Shown one piece after another: positions 33,401-42,579 of a DNA stretch of 64,000 nucleotides. Source of the DNA: Prescottella subtropica (lineage in GTDB: Bacteria; Actinomycetota; Actinomycetes; Mycobacteriales; Mycobacteriaceae); the NCBI RefSeq assembly GCF_005434945.1, contig NZ_SKCH01000001.1, positions 310,001 through 374,000 of the forward strand, read 5' to 3'. The position numbers were made by a program, and so were the translations under genes. Each line of letters begins with the position of its first letter. The stretch's first letter is position 1. The notes below the pieces were generated by a model, which was given only the letters and a program-made list of their open reading frames with translations, did no database searches and was not told the origin of the DNA.

Positions 33401-34540
33401 GTGTCCGACGAACTTCCGTTGCGGGACGTGTATTCCGAGCCCACCCTGGCCGACGTACTGCCGTCGGTACTCGCCGCGCTGGGGGTGCCCGGTGAGGCGA
33501 ACCGGCTGGCGCTGCCGGACGCCGCGCGGGTCGTCGTGCTGCTCGTCGACGGCCTCGGATGGAATCTGCTGCGCCGCAACACCGATGCAGCACCCTTCCT
33601 GAACAGTGTGGCGACGGAACCGATCCGCGCCGGATTCCCCACCACCACCGCCACCTCCATCACCACGTTCGGTACCGGGCTGCCGTCCGGCCGGCACGGG
33701 GTCACCGGCTACACGTCCGTCGTCGCCGACGCGGGCGGGCCGCTGAACTGGCTGCGCTGGCAGCGGGTCGGGGACCGGCGCGATCTGCTGCCGACGGTGG
33801 TGCCGGAACGAATCCAGCCGCACCGCACCGTGTTCGAACGGGCCACCGCCGCCGGAGTCGTCGCGACCACGGTGCTGCCCCGCGAGTTCGGCGGCACCGG
33901 ACTCACCCGCGCGGCGCTGCGCGGCGGACGGTTCGCCGGGAGGATCGCATACGGGGACCTGCTGCACGCCACCGTCGCGGCCGCGTCGGTCGGGCCCCGC
34001 ACCCTCGTCTACTGCTATCTCAGCGAGATCGACACCCTCGGCCACGTGTACGGACCCGAAACCGGCGGTTGGACGGCGCAACTGACGATCGTCGACCGGC
34101 TCGTCGAGGACCTCGTCGCGCACCTCGGCTCCGACGTCCGACTGCTGGTGACCGCCGATCACGGCATGGTGACCGTCGACGAACGCGTCGACGTCGACAC
34201 CGACCGGGCTCTCACCGACGGGGTCGCCGCGATCGCCGGGGAGGCCCGCTGCCGCTACGTGCACACCGCACCCGGCCGTGCCGACGCCGTGCTGCGGCGG
34301 TGGCGGGACGTGCTCGGGGAGCGGGCGTGGGTCGGCACCCGTGGCGACGTCGTCGCCGCCGGACTCCTCGGTCCCGACCCGACATCGGACGCGCTCGAAC
34401 GGGTCGGGGACGTCGTCGCGATCGCCCGCGGCACGGTCGCCCTCGTCCGCGGGGAAGCCGAACCGCGGATGTCGCGGCTGATCGGCCAACACGGCGCCCT
34501 CACCGACGACGAACTGCTGGTCCCGCTGCTGCAGGTGTGA
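33401..34540 (+). CDS. Alkaline phosphatase-superfamily phosphodiesterase
   Basis: 379 residues of the type I phosphodiesterase/nucleotide pyrophosphatase group. VVLLVDGLGWN near 47 (metal Asp), GFPTTTATSITTFGTGLPSG near 82 with the Thr nucleophile, ITGY-like segment and VTADHGMV near 250. There is no signal peptide. The GTG at 33401 is taken because TACCGT ends 7 nt upstream (leaderless); the GGAGG immediately before it is too close to serve as a Shine-Dalgarno. The substrate, perhaps phosphodiesters or nucleotide sugars, is unknown. Confidence 0.82.
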   Translation: MSDELPLRDVYSEPTLADVLPSVLAALGVPGEANRLALPDAARVVVLLVDGLGWNLLRRNTDAAPFLNSVATEPIRAGFPTTTATSITTFGTGLPSGRHGVTGYTSVVADAGGPLNWLRWQRVGDRRDLLPTVVPERIQPHRTVFERATAAGVVATTVLPREFGGTGLTRAALRGGRFAGRIAYGDLLHATVAAASVGPRTLVYCYLSEIDTLGHVYGPETGGWTAQLTIVDRLVEDLVAHLGSDVRLLVTADHGMVTVDERVDVDTDRALTDGVAAIAGEARCRYVHTAPGRADAVLRRWRDVLGERAWVGTRGDVVAAGLLGPDPTSDALERVGDVVAIARGTVALVRGEAEPRMSRLIGQHGALTDDELLVPLLQV

Positions 34541-34612
34541 GAGTGGGTGCGCGCCGCGGCGCCGGACTCTAGGGTGGCGGACGGATTCGGCAACGACGAC
34601 TGGGGGAGTGGC

Positions 34613-35587
34613 ATGCGCACGCGTGAGACGACGATCGTCCGGCACTGGAAGGTCAGCCTGCGGGCGTGGCTGGTGTTCTGGATCGTCCGGATCCTCGTCA
34701 AACCGCTGTTCACGCTGTGGCCGACGACGGACCGCGGGATCGCGGCGCTCGCGCATCTCGAGAAGCTCGTCGACCGGCTGCCGAAACCGCCCGGTGTCAC
34801 CGTCGAGCCGATGACGCTCGGCGGGGTGCCCAGCGAATGCGTCACCCACCATCGGCAGGCCGCGGACGCACTCGCCGGCGCCACGATCCTGTACTTCCAC
34901 GGCGGCGGATTCGTGTTCTGCGGCCTGGCCACCCACCGCAGCCTGTGTGCGGTGCTCGCCGCCCGCGCCGGGGTGCCGGTGATCTCCGTCGAATACCGGC
35001 AGTTGCCGTACGGCGGGGTCGGCACGTCGATCCACGACGCGATGGCCGCGTACACCGACCTGCTCGACCGCTGCGCGGACCCGTCCAAGATCGTCCTCGC
35101 CGGAGATTCCGCAGGCGGCTACCTGGCGATGAAGGTCGCCGAACTCGCCGCCACCCGCGGCCTGGCCACGCCGGCCGCGGTGATCGGGTACTCGCCGCTG
35201 CTCAACCTGGCGCTCGAGGAGCACGACCCGGATTACATGCGCCGTGACGCCTACCTGCCGATGAGCCAGGTGGAGAAGCTGAAGGACCGATGGGCCGGTG
35301 GGCCCGATCCGATCGTCGGCGCCGACTCGCCCGTCGAGGCCGACCCGAGCCTGTTCCCACCGGTGTTCTTCAGCGTCGCCCAGTACGAGCTGATGCGGCC
35401 CGACGTCGAGACGATGACCGAGCGGCTCGCAGCGGCCGGGCAGGCCGTCGAGACCCACGTGTGGAGCGGCCAGATCCATGCCTACCCGGTGATCGGCACC
35501 TATCTGAACGAGGCCACCATGACGATCGCGTTCAGCCTCGACTTCGTGCGCCGCGCGCTCGGCCACCGCGGCCGGCACGCGGCGTGA
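34613..35587 (+). CDS. Alpha/beta hydrolase, hormone-sensitive lipase family esterase
   Basis: 324 residues. HGGGF near 97 is the HSL oxyanion motif, GDSAGG near 164 holds the nucleophile Ser; Asp and His follow (WSGQIHAYP near 285). The hydrophobic stretch at 14-38 suggests membrane association rather than a cleaved signal. The ATG at 34613 follows GGGGAG, preferred over an in-frame ATG at 34547. Expected substrate: short or medium chain esters. Confidence 0.88.
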   Translation: MRTRETTIVRHWKVSLRAWLVFWIVRILVKPLFTLWPTTDRGIAALAHLEKLVDRLPKPPGVTVEPMTLGGVPSECVTHHRQAADALAGATILYFHGGGFVFCGLATHRSLCAVLAARAGVPVISVEYRQLPYGGVGTSIHDAMAAYTDLLDRCADPSKIVLAGDSAGGYLAMKVAELAATRGLATPAAVIGYSPLLNLALEEHDPDYMRRDAYLPMSQVEKLKDRWAGGPDPIVGADSPVEADPSLFPPVFFSVAQYELMRPDVETMTERLAAAGQAVETHVWSGQIHAYPVIGTYLNEATMTIAFSLDFVRRALGHRGRHAA

Positions 35588-35590
35588 CCG

Positions 35591-36037
35591 TCACCGGCCG
35601 TGTGCCTCGATCTGCTTGCGCAGGTTCGCTTCCGTCTGCTTGATCGCGGTGACGACGAACGGCTCGATCAGCTTGCCGAGCAGGCGCCCTGCGACGCCGC
35701 CGGGCAGCTCGTAGCCGAAGTCGACGGACAGTTCGGTGCGGTCGTCACCGACCGGCGCGAACATCCAGCTCGACCGGTTACCGAAGCCGTCGACCGACGA
35801 CAGCGTGATGATCCGGTCCTGCTCCCACTCGGTGACCTCGACCGTCGACGTGAACGTCTTCGGCCCGATCTGCATGGCTGCGGCGTAGCGGGCGCCCAGA
35901 CCCTGGACCTGCTCACCGATCGGATCGAACCGGGTGATGCCGAACATCCAGTCGGGCACGTTCCGGTAGTCGTCGATGTGCGCGAACGCGAGCTCGACGG
36001 GAACGATGGCGACGGCCTTGTGTCGAACGTGGATCAT
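35591..36037 (-). CDS. SRPBCC (START-like) family protein
   Basis: 148 residues, one helix-grip domain: IHVRHKAVAIVPVELAFAHI, DYRNVPDWMFGITRFDP, TEWEQDRIITL, and a C-terminal long helix (KLIEPFVVTAIKQTEANL). These polyketide-cyclase/dehydrase-like proteins bind a hydrophobic ligand. ATG at 36037 follows GAGGGAGG. Convergent with the esterase gene. Function unknown. Confidence 0.78.
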   Translation of the reverse strand: MIHVRHKAVAIVPVELAFAHIDDYRNVPDWMFGITRFDPIGEQVQGLGARYAAAMQIGPKTFTSTVEVTEWEQDRIITLSSVDGFGNRSSWMFAPVGDDRTELSVDFGYELPGGVAGRLLGKLIEPFVVTAIKQTEANLRKQIEAHGR

Positions 36038-36092
36038 GTGTTCCTCCCTCCGATGGAAGTCGGACACTAGTACACGTCGGGAGTGACCCGCG

Positions 36093-36749
36093 TCACCGAC
36101 GTCCGGAAAGTCGGAACTCGGCGATCTCGCGGGTGTGGTCGATCGCGTCGGACAAGGCCCGATGCCGCTCGTCCGCCGACTCGGCTGCCAGGATCGTGAA
36201 CTTGTCCGCCGCACCCATCGGCACCCACGCCGCCAGCGCATACAGGTGGTCACCGGGCTGGGCGAGCACGTCGAACATGCGCGGCGGCGCCGGCGGCGGA
36301 TCCTCCCGCAACTCCCGCACCCGGGTCAGCAGGATGTACAGCTCGGTGATCTTGTCGGTGAGATGCTGCAACTGGCCGTCCGAGAGACGCCCGGACGCCT
36401 CCACCGGCCACGACTCCACCTCCGCCTGCGGGTACGGATCGTCACCGAGCCAGTGCCGCACCCGGATTCGCTCCTCCGCCACACAGTTCAGGGAGGTTCG
36501 GCCGTCGCCGATCCCGATGTGGGACACGATGCGCACCGACGTGCCGACGTCGTAGCGGTCCTCCCCGCCACCCACCTCCCGGCCCCGTTCGATGAGTACC
36601 GTCCCGAACACCGGGCCGGCAGTCGCGGACAGACAGTCCCGCACCAGCGCCTGATAGCGCGGCTCGAACACGTGCAGCGGCAACCGCTCCCCGGGCAGCA
36701 GTGCGGCGCCGAGCGGGAACATCGGCAGGACGGTCAACGGTTCGGTCAT
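36093..36749 (-). CDS. Lon substrate-binding (LON N-domain) protein
   Basis: 218 residues. LPMFPLGAALLPGERLPLHVFEPRYQALV at 6-34 is the Lon N-terminal (PUA-like) signature, with ISxG-type segment VSHIGIGDGR later. There is no ATPase or protease part. These small proteins are common in actinobacteria and may be adaptors. Its ATG shares a base with the DUF309 stop (TGATG), so the two are translationally coupled. Confidence 0.82.
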   Translation of the reverse strand: MTEPLTVLPMFPLGAALLPGERLPLHVFEPRYQALVRDCLSATAGPVFGTVLIERGREVGGGEDRYDVGTSVRIVSHIGIGDGRTSLNCVAEERIRVRHWLGDDPYPQAEVESWPVEASGRLSDGQLQHLTDKITELYILLTRVRELREDPPPAPPRMFDVLAQPGDHLYALAAWVPMGAADKFTILAAESADERHRALSDAIDHTREIAEFRLSGRR

Positions 36750-37222
36750 CACGGCATCCGCAGTCGAGGCACCGGCACCGTCTCCGGTGGGGTACCGGCA
36801 TCCAGTTCGGCGATCAGATGATCCGCCCACGCCACCAGTCCGGTGACGTCGAGGGCATGCGGCGGATCCACCTCGAACGGCACGATCCGATGCCGGCCCT
36901 GCCGTAGCAGCGACACCGCCCCCGCCGGATTGCCGCGCAGCAGATGCGTCACCGCCACCGCCAACTGCGCCAACCCCTGCCACAGCCCGCGCTCCTCGTG
37001 CGGCGCTTTCTTCCACGCCGCCTCGAGCACCTCGTGCGCATGGAACGGCAACTCGTGATCCAACAGCCGCTGCGCCTCCGTGATCGCCGCACCGGGGTCC
37101 AGATCCAGATCGTCGGGCATCGTCGGAAACCCCTCCTCACCCCACGCCAGCGGCCGCCCCAGCCGATCCCGGGGGCGGGCGTTGCGGGGCTTGCCGAGCG
37201 TGTCCCGATCACGGTCCGCCAT
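36749..37222 (-). CDS. DUF309 domain protein
   Basis: 157 residues. The DUF309 core is FHAHEVLEAAWKKAPHEERG near 60-79 followed by LWQGLAQLAVAVTHLLRGN near 80-98. The HxxxxE-type helix pair suggests a metal or ligand site, but no role is known. It is coupled to the Lon-domain gene; the pairing recurs in actinobacteria. Confidence 0.8.
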   Translation of the reverse strand: MADRDRDTLGKPRNARPRDRLGRPLAWGEEGFPTMPDDLDLDPGAAITEAQRLLDHELPFHAHEVLEAAWKKAPHEERGLWQGLAQLAVAVTHLLRGNPAGAVSLLRQGRHRIVPFEVDPPHALDVTGLVAWADHLIAELDAGTPPETVPVPRLRMP

Positions 37223-37383
37223 ACAAGCAATCTAACGCTCGAGACGGGGTGTGGGGAGGGTGCGCCCGACGGGTGGACGGTGGTGCCGCCATGGACGCGG
37301 CCGCTGCGCGCGGATTCGTCTCCTGCGCGCACGATCGCGCGTGCGGGACGTCAACTCGCGTGCAGGATGGGTCCGGACAGAGA

Positions 37384-37417
37384 AAAACCCGGTATCGCAG
37401 ATGCGATACCGGGTTTT
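37384..37417 (-). terminator. Intrinsic terminator of the initiator tRNA gene
   Basis: A perfect 15-bp stem (37384-37398 with 37403-37417) with a 4-base loop. It sits 5 bp beyond the tRNA 3' end on the minus strand and runs into an AAAAA tract that reads as U-run in that direction. Confidence 0.85.
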
Positions 37418-37421
37418 CCGG

Positions 37422-37498
37422 TGGTAGCGGGGACAGGATTTGAACCTGCGACCTCTGGGTTATGAGCCCAGCGAGCTACCGAGCTGCTCCACCCCGCG
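37422..37498 (-). tRNA. Initiator tRNA-fMet (CAT)
   Basis: 77 nt including the encoded CCA. Anticodon loop CTCATAA is carried on a CTGGG/CCCAG stem with the three G:C pairs typical of initiators, and there is a C1 x U72 mismatch in the acceptor stem that allows formylation. T-loop GTTCAAATC and D-loop AGCTCGGTA are standard. It closely matches the mycobacterial metU initiator. Confidence 0.97.
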
Positions 37499-37639
37499 AT
37501 GCGTTACCTACAGTACACGACGCGGCCGGAATCCCCGCATCGGTGCCGGTCCCGGTGATCGGAAGCAGCGGCTCGAGCCCGCCCGTGACCGCCCTAACCT
37601 GCGGGGACACGGCACGACGACGGATCGCGGAGGATCGGT

Positions 37640-38452
37640 ATGGCACTGCTCGAGAACAAGGTCGCCTTCATCACGGGTGCGGCACGTGGACAGGGACGCA
37701 ACCACGCGATCCGGTTCGCACGGGAGGGCGCGGACATCGTTGCGCTCGACGTGTGCGCCCCCGTGTCCGGCGACGTCGGCTACCCGGCCGCCACCCCCGA
37801 GGACCTCGAGGAGACCGCCCGACTGGTGCGCGCCGAGGGCCGCGAGATCGTCACCGCGATCGGCGACGTCCGCGACCAGGCGGCGCTGCAGGCCGCCGTC
37901 GACGCCGGGATGGAGCGCTTCGGACGCCTCGACGTCGTCGTCGCCAACGCCGGCATCTCCACCTGGAACCGCTTCTGGGAGATGCCCGAAGACCAGTGGA
38001 CGACGATGATCGACATCAACCTCAGCGGCGTGTGGCGCACCCTCAAGGCAGCCGTGCCCGCCATGATCGACGGCGGCCGCGGCGGCTCGATCATCGTGGT
38101 CAGCTCCGCCGCCGGCATCAAGGCCAGCCCCGGCACCGCCAACTACACGTCCGCCAAACACGGCCTCGTCGGACTCACCAAGACCGCCGCAATCGAACTG
38201 GGCGAGTACGGGATTCGCGTCAACTCCATCCACCCCAGCGCCGTCGACACCCCGATGGGCCAGGACGCCAACGTCGGCAAACTCCTCGCCCAGTACCCCC
38301 GCTACATCGACAACTACAAGTGGCCGCTGGCCGGCCTCACCAAGTGCAGCGTCGACGACATCACCGACGCCGTCCTCTACCTCGCGAGCGAGCAGTCCCG
38401 CACCGTCACCGGCGCCCAGATGTCCCTCGACCTGGGGCTGACGACGATCTAG
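37640..38452 (+). CDS. Mycofactocin-type short-chain dehydrogenase
   Basis: 270 residues. TGAARGQGRNHAIRFAREGA at 12-31 with LDVCAPV after the acidic residue, and the insertion around 44-60, are typical of the carveol-dehydrogenase-like SDRs that hold NAD tightly and pass electrons to mycofactocin. Catalytic Ser155/156, Tyr169 and Lys173 (YTSAK) are present. No mycofactocin genes are in the window. A GGAGG precedes the ATG. Confidence 0.88.
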   Translation: MALLENKVAFITGAARGQGRNHAIRFAREGADIVALDVCAPVSGDVGYPAATPEDLEETARLVRAEGREIVTAIGDVRDQAALQAAVDAGMERFGRLDVVVANAGISTWNRFWEMPEDQWTTMIDINLSGVWRTLKAAVPAMIDGGRGGSIIVVSSAAGIKASPGTANYTSAKHGLVGLTKTAAIELGEYGIRVNSIHPSAVDTPMGQDANVGKLLAQYPRYIDNYKWPLAGLTKCSVDDITDAVLYLASEQSRTVTGAQMSLDLGLTTI

Positions 38453-38465
38453 GCGCTCCGCACCC

Positions 38466-38505
38466 GTGCGCCTTTTTGGTAGTGGGAGCTACCAAAAAGG
38501 CGCAC
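38466..38505. terminator. Bidirectional terminator between SDR and hppD
   Basis: A perfect 17-bp inverted repeat (38466-38482 with 38489-38505), six-base loop, with a T5/A5 tract inside the stem. It is placed 14 bp after the SDR stop and 16 bp after the hppD stop on the other strand, so it serves both convergent genes. Confidence 0.8.
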
Positions 38506-38520
38506 AAGCGGCGCAGCCGC

Positions 38521-40228
<1,708 letters not shown>

Positions 40229-40360
40229 ATGAGTGTGTCGTTCCTGAAGGCGGCATCGGATCTGCTGAATGGTCTGCTGACAGACCTGTTCTCCGGCTCG
40301 GTCATGCCGGGAGTCGGGGGTCTGAACAGCTCGCTGGCAGACGTTCTCCGGCTCAGCTGA
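40229..40360 (+). CDS. Small amphipathic peptide 1 (43 aa)
   Basis: First of five tiny ORFs. Its 43 residues are one likely amphipathic helix (FLKAASDLLNGLLTDLF, 5-21), then FSGSVMPGVGG, then NSSLADVLRLS. There is no signal peptide, no Cys and no strong charge. The GSV core (Ser24) recurs in all five peptides, and SSLADVL recurs at the start of peptide 2. ATG 40229 follows GAGAGGGTGGG. Not recognised as a known family; in size and character like the mycomembrane peptides PorA/PorH. Confidence 0.65.
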   Translation: MSVSFLKAASDLLNGLLTDLFSGSVMPGVGGLNSSLADVLRLS

Positions 40361-40404
40361 GCCCGATCAATCTGAATGATTTTCTCCGACAAGAGGAGTG
40401 ACCG

Positions 40405-40539
40405 ATGAAGTTGAGTTCGCTCGCCGATGTCCTCGACGGCCCCTTCGCTGCGCTCATCAACAGCGTCATGGCGCAGTTGCTGTTCATGCCGCTGCAGGGC
40501 TCCGTCGACATGGGCTGGGAGCCCGTTCTGCCTGTCTGA
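40405..40539 (+). CDS. Small amphipathic peptide 2 (44 aa)
   Basis: 44 residues, starting MKLSSLADVLDGPFAALIN. A strongly hydrophobic helix (14-30) is followed by QGSVDMGWEPVLPV, with the shared GSVD core at Ser33. AAGAGGAG lies 6 nt before the ATG. It begins 44 nt after peptide 1. No signal peptide. Third codon positions are mostly G or C, as expected for a real gene here. Confidence 0.65.
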   Translation: MKLSSLADVLDGPFAALINSVMAQLLFMPLQGSVDMGWEPVLPV

Positions 40540-40575
40540 TCAGGCTTCTGAAACTACACGGAAGGGGAAAACATA

Positions 40576-40779
40576 GTGGATACCGGAAGTCTCGTCGACC
40601 TGGTCACCAGTGTCGACCTCGGATCCCTCACGGACCCGATCGCATCGATGAAGGATGTGGTCGATGCGCTGTTCAAGGTCGTCGGTGACGTGATCGGCCT
40701 CTGGCCGGCAGGGTCCGGCGCAGCGAACGGCAGTGTCGATGCGCTCCTCACCGGTCTCGGCTCCGCCGCAGGCCAGTAA
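40576..40779 (+). CDS. Small amphipathic peptide 3 (67 aa)
   Basis: The longest of the set. GTG start at 40576 with GGAAGGGG upstream. Three GS units (GSLVD, GSLTD, GSVDA; Ser5, Ser17, Ser53) frame an amphipathic helix (SMKDVVDALFKVVGDVIGLW, 24-43). The C-terminus is GLGSAAGQ. It is rich in Val, Leu, Asp and Gly, with two lysines and no Cys or aromatic besides F and W. It begins 36 nt after peptide 2. Confidence 0.65.
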   Translation: MDTGSLVDLVTSVDLGSLTDPIASMKDVVDALFKVVGDVIGLWPAGSGAANGSVDALLTGLGSAAGQ

Positions 40780-40797
40780 CCAGGGAAGGAAGAACGC

Positions 40798-40911
40798 ATG
40801 TTCGATCTGTCTGTCACCTACAGTTCCGACATCTCGAAGTTCGGGTCCGTCGATCTGGTCGCCACGTTCACGAAGTTCCTGAACGCGCTGTCCCTCGCGC
40901 CCACAATCTGA
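40798..40911 (+). CDS. Small amphipathic peptide 4 (37 aa)
   Basis: 37 residues with the shared KFGSVDLVATFTKFLNALS core (14-32; Ser17). 32 of 37 codons end in G or C. AGGGAAGGA precedes the ATG and the gap from peptide 3 is 18 nt. No signal peptide. It could span a membrane as an amphipathic helix only in a multimer. Confidence 0.62.
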   Translation: MFDLSVTYSSDISKFGSVDLVATFTKFLNALSLAPTI

Positions 40912-40926
40912 CGAAAGGAACCGGCG

Positions 40927-41025
40927 ATGCTGCAGAAGTACATCAACAACTTTCTGATCGGTTCGGTCGAATCGATCGTGGGCTTCACGGCTCTGGGGAG
41001 CACGCTCCTCAAGACCCCGAAGTGA
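40927..41025 (+). CDS. Small amphipathic peptide 5 (32 aa)
   Basis: 32 residues, MLQKYINNFLIGSVESIVGF then TALGSTLLKTPK. The GSVE core is at Ser13, and a second GS at 24-25. 28 of 32 codons end in G or C. GAAAGGA lies 6 nt upstream of the ATG, 15 nt after the peptide 4 stop. It is the last peptide before the acyltransferase gene. Confidence 0.62.
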   Translation: MLQKYINNFLIGSVESIVGFTALGSTLLKTPK

Positions 41026-41053
41026 TCGACTCGCACATGGTGGTGTGAAGATG

Positions 41054-41086
41054 CTGGGCTCGAAGGTGAATCATCTTCGGGCCCAG
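41054..41086 (+). terminator. Hairpin between peptide cluster and acyltransferase
   Basis: A 12-bp stem with one G-U pair (41054-41065 with 41075-41086), nine-base loop, followed by TAATCGTCGT rather than a U-run. It lies 29 bp after peptide 5 and 48 bp before the acyltransferase start. It may lower read-through so that peptides are made in excess over enzyme, or protect the upstream mRNA 3' end. Confidence 0.5.
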
Positions 41087-41133
41087 TAATCGTCGTCCCA
41101 CTGTGGTTCCGTGACGATCTCCCGAGGAGTGCC

Positions 41134-42537
41134 ATGACGCTGTCTTCCCACGACGCCGACTTCGTCTACAACGAGTCCGACGGGCACCTCGGCCATGTCT
41201 TCGCCGTGTATCTGTTCGACACCACCGGACATCCCGAGTCGGAGTTCACGCACGAGCAGGCACTCCGGTGGACTGCCGAGCGACTCGGTCACCACGACCT
41301 GTTCACACACGCGGTCCGGCGCGTACCCCTGGGGCTCGAACACCCCTACTGGCAGCCGGTCTCCGTGGACGCCCGTGACCACGTCCGTGTCACCCCGATC
41401 ATCGGATCCGGCTGGGCGCCACTACAGGAGCAGTTGAGCGTCCTGCTGACCACACGTATGGACCTCGCGCGACCGCCGTGGGAGTTGCACTTCTTCACCG
41501 GTATCGAAGGACTCGACGATCTACCCCACCGCATGACGGCTGTGGTGTTCAAGGTTCATCACAGCGCCGGCGACGGGTTGGCAGTCCTCGGGATGGCCCA
41601 CAGTCTCTTCTCCGACCGGACAATGTCGGTATCACAGGCGCAACAGGCGCCGCTCCTGCCCGTTCGGATGCTCGCACGTTCGATCTTGGAATTCCCCGGT
41701 CGCGTCCTGCGTTTCGTCCGGGCCGTCCCCGACAGCCGGGACGCAGGCAGTGCCGTAGCAGAGGAACTGGCCGCCGGCACCTGGGACGGTGAGCGTGAGC
41801 AGCCGTCGACCCGATTCAACGGTGCGGTCAGTGGGCGAGTCGCCCTGTCGTCGACCGTCTTCTCCCTGAACCGGATTCGTCGGATCAAGGAGATGGTCCC
41901 CGGCTCCACCGTCAACGACGTCGTACTCACCGCCGTCGGTGCCGGGCTCGCCGACTACCTGGAGCGGCAGCACGAACCGCATCGTGGCTCACTCGTCGCG
42001 ACGGTACCCAGATCCATGCGGACGGTGGAGGAATCGGAGTCGGCCAACCGACTGGCGATCATGGGCGTCGACATGCACACCGACATCGCGGACCCGATCG
42101 ACCGATTGACGGCGATCGTCCGGTCGTCGCGGTCGGAGAAGACCCGCACCGCGCATCCTGCGGTGCGTCGGCAGGCCGCGGCGTCGGAGACCGCCCCGCC
42201 GCCACTGATGCGGCTCATCGCGTACGCGCGGAAGAAGAACGACCACGACCCGAGCCGTCCCCGCTACCAGCACACGATGGTGAGCAACATGCCGTTCACC
42301 GTCGACGGTCTCACGCTGAACGGGGCGCCCGGTGTCGCCGCGATCGGTGGACAACCCCCGGTCGACGGTGACGGTCTGCGCCACTTCGTGATCGCGGCGG
42401 ACGGTGACCGGCTCACCCTCACCGTCGTCGCCGATGCCGCGTCGATGCCCGACCCCGGCCACTATCTCGATCTGATCCGGGGGCGTCTCGACGAACTCGA
42501 GGAGGCCGCCGCGCACCCGCGTTCGGCGTTAGTCTGA
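41134..42537 (+). CDS. WS/DGAT-like acyltransferase
   Basis: 467 residues, full length for the wax ester synthase/diacylglycerol acyltransferase family. The catalytic HHxxxDG motif is HHSAGDG near residue 143; the structural PLW-like N-terminal region and SNMPFTVDGLTLNGAPG near 385 are present. The family moves an acyl group from acyl-CoA to an alcohol. Here it follows five serine-bearing peptides on the same strand, so a peptide hydroxyl is a possible acceptor (inference); storage lipid synthesis is the conventional alternative. ATG 41134 follows CGAGGAG. Confidence 0.85.
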   Translation: MTLSSHDADFVYNESDGHLGHVFAVYLFDTTGHPESEFTHEQALRWTAERLGHHDLFTHAVRRVPLGLEHPYWQPVSVDARDHVRVTPIIGSGWAPLQEQLSVLLTTRMDLARPPWELHFFTGIEGLDDLPHRMTAVVFKVHHSAGDGLAVLGMAHSLFSDRTMSVSQAQQAPLLPVRMLARSILEFPGRVLRFVRAVPDSRDAGSAVAEELAAGTWDGEREQPSTRFNGAVSGRVALSSTVFSLNRIRRIKEMVPGSTVNDVVLTAVGAGLADYLERQHEPHRGSLVATVPRSMRTVEESESANRLAIMGVDMHTDIADPIDRLTAIVRSSRSEKTRTAHPAVRRQAAASETAPPPLMRLIAYARKKNDHDPSRPRYQHTMVSNMPFTVDGLTLNGAPGVAAIGGQPPVDGDGLRHFVIAADGDRLTLTVVADAASMPDPGHYLDLIRGRLDELEEAAAHPRSALV

Positions 42538-42579
42538 ACAGCGCACGTGCCGCAGTAGTCGAGGCGATCGGAGCAGGCG

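Noticed and set aside
32861-35578. 905-residue open frame on the minus strand
   Set aside because: It is antisense to gpsA, the phosphodiesterase and the esterase, all with clear catalytic motifs; the composition (Arg/Gly/His-rich) is that of a high-GC shadow frame.
37384-37498. tRNA plus nearby repeat as a possible integration (att) site
   Set aside because: The repeat is an intrinsic terminator and no integrase or mobile gene is nearby; the tRNA is intact.
41051-41089. 12-codon ORF (MLGSKVNHLRAQ) between peptide 5 and the acyltransferase
   Set aside because: It lies within the hairpin, has no ribosome-binding site and lacks the GSV core, so it is not counted as a sixth peptide.
41134-42537. 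HHxxxDG enzyme read as a peptide-synthetase condensation domain
   Set aside because: Full-length WS/DGAT layout and absence of adenylation or carrier domains nearby make a condensation domain unlikely.
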